Of a DNA stretch of 7,921 bases, positions 5,388-7,921 are shown one piece after another; position 1 is the stretch's first letter, and each line of letters starts with the position of its first letter. The position numbers were made by a program, and so were the translations under genes. Under the pieces are notes generated by a model. The model had not been told where the DNA came from. It searched no databases and saw only the letters and a list, made by a program, of their open reading frames with translations. The stretch spans positions 1 through 7,921 of the forward strand of contig NZ_CAKTYH010000091.1 in assembly GCF_934632265.1 (NCBI RefSeq), in the 5' to 3' direction. The stretch comes from an uncultured Senegalimassilia sp. GTDB taxonomy: Bacteria; Actinomycetota; Coriobacteriia; Coriobacteriales; Eggerthellaceae.

Positions 5388-6314
5388 ATGGATACAGAAA
5401 AGCGCGCAAATAGCGCAGCGGCGGGCGGAACCGCCGGCTCGGAGCTTGATGAGAAGCGTATCGCGAACAAGCTTGCCATCGTGGGAGTAAGCGGCAACGT
5501 GGCGCTGTCGGCGTTCAAGTTGTTCGCAGGCATATTCGGCAACTCGGCAGCCATGGTCTCAGACGCCGTGCATTCGCTGTCCGATGTGTTCGCCACCGCC
5601 ATTGCCTTCCTGGGCGTGAGGATATCGCAGCGAGACGCGGACGAGAGCCACCCGTACGGCCACGAACGTTTCGAATGCCTGGCGTCGATGGCGCTTGGCC
5701 TGATATTGGCCGCAACGGGCGCCGGCATCGGATTCGCCTCGATCCAGTCGATCGCCACGGGCGCGTACCAACATGCAACGGCCCCCGGCTGGCTGGCGCT
5801 ATCGGCCGCGGTGGTGAGCATCGTCGCAAAGGAGGGCATGTTCTGGTACACGCGGTATTGGGCGCGCGCCATGAACTCCGACGCGTTCATGGCAGACGCT
5901 TGGCACCACCGCTCCGATGCGCTGTCGTCGGCCGGCGCGCTTGTGGGCATCGGCGGCGCCATGCTCGGGTGGGGCGTGTGCGATCCGCTGGCGTCCATCG
6001 TCATCTGCCTGATCATCTTCAAAGTGGCGTTCGAAGTGCTGCGCGATGCGGTGGACAAAGTGACCGACACGCCTTGCGCGCCCACGTTCGAGCTTGAGGT
6101 GCGCGATTGCATCCTGGCGCAAGACGGGGTGATGCGCATCGACGCGCTGCGCACACGCAAGTTCGGCAACAAGGTATATGTAGATGCGGAAATCGCCGTC
6201 GATGGGCAACTGCGGCTGGTGGACGCCCATGCGATAGCCGAGCGCGCCCACGATGCCGTCGAGCAGCGCTTCCCCACCGTGAAGCACATCATGATCCACG
6301 AGAATCCCGCGTAA
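5388..6314 (+). CDS. Cation diffusion facilitator (CDF) family metal exporter
   Basis: CDF proteins export divalent metals (Zn, Fe, Mn, Co) from the cytoplasm by proton exchange, working as membrane dimers. The 308-residue length is normal. After a polar N-terminus (1-25), membrane segments appear at about 30-50, 55-78, 97-120, 133-150, 178-195 and 199-215, followed by the cytoplasmic ferredoxin-like domain (about 225-305, ending 'VKHIMIHENP'). Transport-site residues are H62 and D66 in 'AVHSLSDV' and H173 and D177 in 'WHHRSD', an HD-HD set usual in zinc-type members. The family motif 'HPYGHERFE' (88-96) is present. The ATG at 5388 is chosen for AGGAGG at 5373-5378; the frame stays open for 108 codons upstream, but that stretch holds the promoter. 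It is divergent from nrdD. The exact metal cannot be read from the sequence. Confidence 0.93.
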   Translation: MDTEKRANSAAAGGTAGSELDEKRIANKLAIVGVSGNVALSAFKLFAGIFGNSAAMVSDAVHSLSDVFATAIAFLGVRISQRDADESHPYGHERFECLASMALGLILAATGAGIGFASIQSIATGAYQHATAPGWLALSAAVVSIVAKEGMFWYTRYWARAMNSDAFMADAWHHRSDALSSAGALVGIGGAMLGWGVCDPLASIVICLIIFKVAFEVLRDAVDKVTDTPCAPTFELEVRDCILAQDGVMRIDALRTRKFGNKVYVDAEIAVDGQLRLVDAHAIAERAHDAVEQRFPTVKHIMIHENPA

Positions 6315-6625
6315 GGGCCGCGAACGCGACGGCTTTTGCGGGAAGAGCTGCGGGAGAGCACGACCGCCCGCAAACGACGTCGGAGGGGCGAAAGCGGAAT
6401 ACGCGCTGCCGGAATACAGCTGAAGCGTTGCCGACGCGATAAAGGGCGAGCACGATGATAGCAGTCGAACCAGCAAACGCCATCGGGCCAGCCGCAGCCG
6501 AGAACAGCTGCCCCTGGCAAATCGCTGCGTGTTGCGGGGATAGGATGAGGGGCTTTCCCTATTCGCTATACTGGGGCGCATGGCAAGTTACCAACATATA
6601 TCGCATTATCTATCGGGTAGCAAAT
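6315..6625. other. Intergenic region with no supported gene
   Basis: There is no credible reading frame on either strand; the frames present lack ribosome binding sites. TTTGCGGG (6335-6342) and CCCGCAAA (6367-6374) can pair after the exporter stop, but no T-tract follows, so it is not called a terminator. TATACT at 6567-6572 resembles a -10 box but has no good -35. A boundary between chromosomal genes and a mobile segment could lie here, but no attachment-site duplication is visible within the window. Confidence 0.45.
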
Positions 6626-6660
6626 AAAAAGCGAGGTCAGAACCCATATCCTGACCTCGC
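6626..6660 (-). terminator. Rho-independent terminator of the minus-strand block
   Basis: On the minus strand a perfect 10-bp stem (6660-6651 with 6640-6631) has a ten-base loop and is followed by TTTTTATTTG. It lies about 45 bases past the stop of the 80-residue protein gene. Confidence 0.9.
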
Positions 6661-6704
6661 CGTATCGTCTCGGTACACCCGGCGGTACAAAACTGCCAGA
6701 AAAG

Positions 6705-6947
6705 TCACCCGTTGAGCATCTGCAGCAGGTTGCGAGCCGCCGCCGTCTCGTCGATGATGCGGGCGCGCTCGAAGTCCCACACGCGCTCCATGGCGGCCCG
6801 CACGCGGGAGTAGCCGCATCCGCACACCAGGTACACCGCTTCGCGCTGGGCGGGCGGCATGGTGGTACGCTCAAGCTTCGCCGCAAGCTCGGCCTTGGTG
6901 GCTATCTGCTTGAGCCTGCGCCGCGCGTTATGTCTCGCATCGTCCAT
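6705..6947 (-). CDS. Small helical protein, possibly HTH-like, unknown function (80 aa)
   Basis: No family is recognised with confidence. The protein is basic and helical at the start ('DDARHNARRRLKQIATKAELAAKLE'), then runs 'MPPAQREAVYLVCGCGYSRVRAAMERVW'. That vaguely resembles the region-4 helix-turn-helix of sigma factors and ArpU/RinA-type phage regulators ('lP..qRev..l.y..g.s...ia'). A final helix ends 'NLLQMLNG'. Two cysteines, C42 and C44, sit in the putative turn. The ATG at 6947 has only a weak AGG nine bases upstream. An open frame continues 31 codons further, and M30 is another possible start. It lies downstream of the amidase gene on the same strand, and the terminator at 6626-6660 follows it, which supports a real gene. 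A DNA-binding role is inference only. Confidence 0.6.
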   Translation of the reverse strand: MDDARHNARRRLKQIATKAELAAKLERTTMPPAQREAVYLVCGCGYSRVRAAMERVWDFERARIIDETAAARNLLQMLNG

Positions 6948-7045
6948 GCGGTAAAGCCTACAGGCGCGGCGGGCGGCAAAGGTTGCAGTTGCGGCAACGG
7001 ATAGGTTACGGCTCGGTTTCCGACTGCAACGAGCAGGCAACGAGA

Positions 7046-7074
7046 AAGCCCCACTCCCAGTAGGAGCAGGGCTT
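7046..7074 (-). terminator. Hairpin after the amidase gene, probable terminator
   Basis: On the minus strand, bases 7074-7063 pair with 7057-7046 (12 pairs including two adjacent G-T wobbles) around a five-base loop, starting 27 bases past the amidase stop. The tail TCTCGTTG is only partly T-rich, so termination may be incomplete and allow read-through into the 80-residue protein gene. Confidence 0.65.
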
Positions 7075-7101
7075 CACAACCTTGCGGCTGTTCGAAGGCG
7101 C

Positions 7102-7921
7102 TTATGCGGCCGCCTGCAGGCTGAACGTGTAAGCCCGGCCGCCGTTGCCCGCGTAGTCGTCCCAGCTTCCGCCGGTGTCGGTCAGGTCGCGCATGTTCGG
7201 CAGTCCGTTGACGTTGTACTCCGCGACCAGCCAACCCGTCTTGTTCGGGTCGGCGGTCTCGTAGTAGCAACGCACGGCGGTGATGGGCGAGCCGTCTCCG
7301 GCGCAGCCCCACATCAGGTCGCCCTGGTTATAGCCGTACACGGGGTCGAGCCATCCAGATGCCTCGGTGCACACCTGGTACCAGCCAGGCATGTCGATGG
7401 CGAGCCAGCGGATAGGTTCGCCGTTGCCCGCGAACGTATCGCCGGAGCCGCCGGTGTCGGTGTGGTCAACCATCTCGGGGAGCCACCAGCTGCCGCTCGG
7501 GTCGGTGGATGCCGCGTAGGTGATGGCAATGTCGCTCTGGTTGTACTCAGGGTGCCAGTTGGTGCCGGACGTGTCGCCGGAGCCGGACGGCGTGTAGCCG
7601 CCGCCGATGTAGGCGTTTACGTCCTGCTTGAACTGGTCCCAGGAGCGCCCGAACTCGTTGAAGTACGTGGTCGGGTCCACGTGGTCCGTGCCGCCCCAGA
7701 TGTAGCGGCAGTCGTTGTGGCTGAGCAGGCGGTCGATGCCCCAGCCGCGGCTGTTGAGGTAGTCGCCGGCCCAGGCTACGGCCTGGTCCCACTGCGCCGA
7801 GAAATCCTCCCAGTTCGTGGCGTGCGCCAGCTCGATGCCCACGGTGGCGTAGTTGCCGTTGCCCACGTGCCAGCACAATGCCCAGTCCGGGACCGTGTGG
7901 TACACCACGGAGCCGTCCAGC
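7102..7921 (-). CDS. N-acetylmuramoyl-L-alanine amidase (endolysin-like), C-terminal part; 5' end outside window
   Basis: This is an Amidase_2/PGRP-type zinc amidase, which cuts the bond between MurNAc and the peptide stem of peptidoglycan. The 272 visible residues enter the catalytic domain partway: 'VPDWALCWHVGNGN' then 'VGIEL' (28-31 region), and 'LLSHNDCRYIWGGTDHVDP' with probable zinc ligands H68 and H80. The first ligand His should lie beyond the right edge. A Gly/Ser linker (106-119) precedes about 140 residues built of three related units (about 131-176, 180-220, 221-268). Their shared features are a Trp-Leu(-Pro) start, an acidic turn and an 'AGNG' or 'AGDG' motif; units one and three share 'DTGGS.D..AGNG'. 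This is probably a cell-wall-binding region. Such proteins are mostly phage endolysins, but a domesticated or secreted lysin is possible. No start codon is visible. Confidence 0.9.
   Translation of the reverse strand, partial: LDGSVVYHTVPDWALCWHVGNGNYATVGIELAHATNWEDFSAQWDQAVAWAGDYLNSRGWGIDRLLSHNDCRYIWGGTDHVDPTTYFNEFGRSWDQFKQDVNAYIGGGYTPSGSGDTSGTNWHPEYNQSDIAITYAASTDPSGSWWLPEMVDHTDTGGSGDTFAGNGEPIRWLAIDMPGWYQVCTEASGWLDPVYGYNQGDLMWGCAGDGSPITAVRCYYETADPNKTGWLVAEYNVNGLPNMRDLTDTGGSWDDYAGNGGRAYTFSLQAAA

Noticed and set aside
5321..6581. Long minus-strand frames opposite the cation exporter
   Set aside because: They are antisense shadows of a clear family member. They lack starts with ribosome binding sites and any recognisable domain.
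6455..6715. An 86-codon plus-strand frame
   Set aside because: It reads across the terminator at 6631-6660 into the end of the minus-strand gene and has no ribosome binding site.

Overview
The window suggests a moderately high-GC obligate or facultative anaerobe. The signs are an oxygen-sensitive class III (anaerobic) ribonucleotide reductase with its own NrdR-type control site, a DUF1292 protein of the kind found in Gram-positive anaerobes, and a Trp/Gly-rich peptidoglycan amidase of Gram-positive phage type. The style resembles Coriobacteriia such as Eggerthellaceae. That placement is an impression from protein style, not a demonstrated match.

Layout, left to right. (1) Bases 1-158, minus strand: a strong promoter (TGGACA-17-TATTAT) followed by a short leader with a boxA-like element, running off the left edge. 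This looks like the start of an rRNA operon whose first rRNA lies outside the window. (2) Bases 159-1505: sparse DNA holding one small two-helix membrane protein (519-845, +) with an excellent ribosome binding site, a perfect 13-bp terminator hairpin, and about 500 bases of non-coding or decayed sequence. (3) Bases 1506-2195, +: an acidic DUF1292 protein with a long, unrecognised C-terminal extension, followed by two strong hairpins. The second is placed to serve as a shared terminator for this gene and the convergent nrdD. (4) Bases 2472-4694, -: nrdD, complete, with ATP cone, catalytic Cys residues, zinc site and glycyl-radical motif. (5) Bases 4695-5387: a long divergent control region between nrdD and a metal exporter gene. 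It holds an NrdR box over the nrdD promoter, four GTTTTCCA octamers, a 13-base sequence present once in each orientation, and a promoter for the exporter. (6) Bases 5388-6314, +: a complete cation diffusion facilitator. (7) Bases 6315-7921: a gene-free stretch, then a minus-strand block of an 80-residue helical protein and the C-terminal part of an N-acetylmuramoyl-L-alanine amidase with WLP/AGNG-type repeats. Each of the two genes is followed by a hairpin. This block looks like the end of a prophage lysis region or a domesticated lysin, but the window stops before that can be decided.

How the genes relate: nrdD supplies deoxynucleotides during anaerobic growth, and the exporter and DUF1292 protein are independent housekeeping neighbours. 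The amidase block is the accessory part. No complete new multi-gene system is visible. The most interesting items are the nrdD/exporter control region, the repeat architecture of the amidase, the extended DUF1292 protein and the isolated small membrane protein.
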